This document shows, one piece after another, positions 5,607 through 5,940 of a stretch of DNA of 5,940 bases. A program made the position numbers and the translations under genes. The stretch covers positions 1 through 5,940 of the forward strand of contig CAYFPO010000041.1 in NCBI GenBank assembly GCA_964345035.1. The letters run 5' to 3'. The stretch's first letter is position 1, and every line of letters starts with the position of its first letter. Under the pieces are notes generated by a model. It saw only the letters and a list, made by a program, of their open reading frames with translations, was not told the origin of the DNA and searched no databases. This DNA is from CAYFPO01 sp964345035. GTDB lineage: Bacteria > Fidelibacterota > Marinisomatia > SCGC-AAA003-L08 > GCA-002704045.

Positions 5607-5940
5607 ATGAGCAAAATACATAAGATAATTTTAGGAATATTATCCCTTCTTATGGTGGGTATCATTTTTTTGGTGCTCAAATTTGCAGGATTATATTATT
5701 TAACAGATTTAATTGATCGTCCTCATGTTCCGCTTCATAAAACTTGGAAACCGGGTGGATTCATTGGGCATGGACTTGGAATTCTCGGTAGTCTGATGAT
5801 GCTAACTATGTTTATTTATTCAATTCGGAAGCGCATCAGATATTTTCGTAATTGGGGTAAACTACCTACATGGTTGAATTACCATATTTTCCTTGGCATT
5901 TCTGGACCTATTTTAGTGACATTTCATACTGCAATGAAAT
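5607..5940 (+). CDS. Polytopic membrane protein, b-type-cytochrome-like, cut by window end
   Basis: The 111 codons seen run off the right edge, so the gene is partial at its 3' end. Helices are visible at about residues 7-32, 53-72 and 92-110. Histidines H55 ('FIGHGLG'), H93 ('NYHIFLG') and H107 ('TFHTAMK') sit in or at the edge of helices, and the pattern 'YSIRKRIRYF...LP.WLNYHIFLGI.GPILVTFHTA' resembles membrane proteins related to cytochrome b561 or ferric-reductase-like domains, in which such histidines bind heme. This is from memory and the family name is not certain. The loop 'RPHVPLHKTWKPGG' (39-51) lies between helices 1 and 2. The in-frame stop at 5568-5570 makes 5607 the only good start, although no clear Shine-Dalgarno sequence precedes it. 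Likely role: transmembrane electron transfer or anchoring a redox partner encoded beyond the window. Confidence 0.75.
   Translation, partial: MSKIHKIILGILSLLMVGIIFLVLKFAGLYYLTDLIDRPHVPLHKTWKPGGFIGHGLGILGSLMMLTMFIYSIRKRIRYFRNWGKLPTWLNYHIFLGISGPILVTFHTAMK

Noticed and set aside
5506..5610. 34-codon ORF whose TGA overlaps the ATG of the membrane protein at 5607
   Set aside because: The stop/start overlap suggests coupling, but there is no ribosome binding site and the peptide has no recognisable features.

Overview
The window is AT-rich bacterial DNA with short spacers and several convergent or divergent gene pairs. The best lineage clue is the gene at 3634-4762. It encodes a secreted right-handed beta-helix protein that opens with an 'IPDDY.TIQEGID' repeat start and ends in two dockerin-like calcium-loop repeats of the 'GD.N.DG.VN.LDVV' type. 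From memory, this architecture is common in Candidatus Marinimicrobia (SAR406) and neighbouring Fibrobacteres-Chlorobi-Bacteroidetes lineages. The small membrane proteins also look like families from that broad group. The assignment is an inference from protein style, not a database match.

Layout from left to right. 1-222 is a leader with no supportable gene. 223-2301 (+) is a ClpB-type double-AAA+ disaggregase that lacks the usual N-terminal substrate domain. It meets tail to tail, with a 14-bp overlap, a minus-strand pair: a three-helix membrane protein (2288-2575) and a very cysteine-rich small membrane protein (2615-2878). A 98-bp divergent spacer with a perfect 10-bp-arm inverted repeat separates that pair from a plus-strand DUF1801/YdeI-type protein (2977-3582). 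The beta-helix/dockerin-like gene follows, split by a one-base frameshift at a run of seven Gs (4133-4139). A 57-codon minus-strand membrane protein with a good ribosome binding site lies at 4775-4948. About 4949-5606 holds no confident gene, only a short ORF that may be the start of a decayed membrane-protein gene and a possible terminator. The window ends inside a polytopic membrane protein with conserved-looking histidines (5607 to the edge), probably a b-type-cytochrome-like protein.

No defence system, mobile element, CRISPR array, tRNA or rRNA gene was recognised. The genes do not form one clear pathway: a protein-quality-control ATPase, unrelated small membrane proteins, a stress-type DUF1801 protein, a secreted adhesin-like protein and a membrane redox-type protein sit next to each other. 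The points most worth checking are the homopolymer frameshift in the secreted protein, the built-in N-domain loss and shortened D2 segment of the ClpB protein, the 14-cysteine membrane protein, and the palindrome in the divergent spacer.
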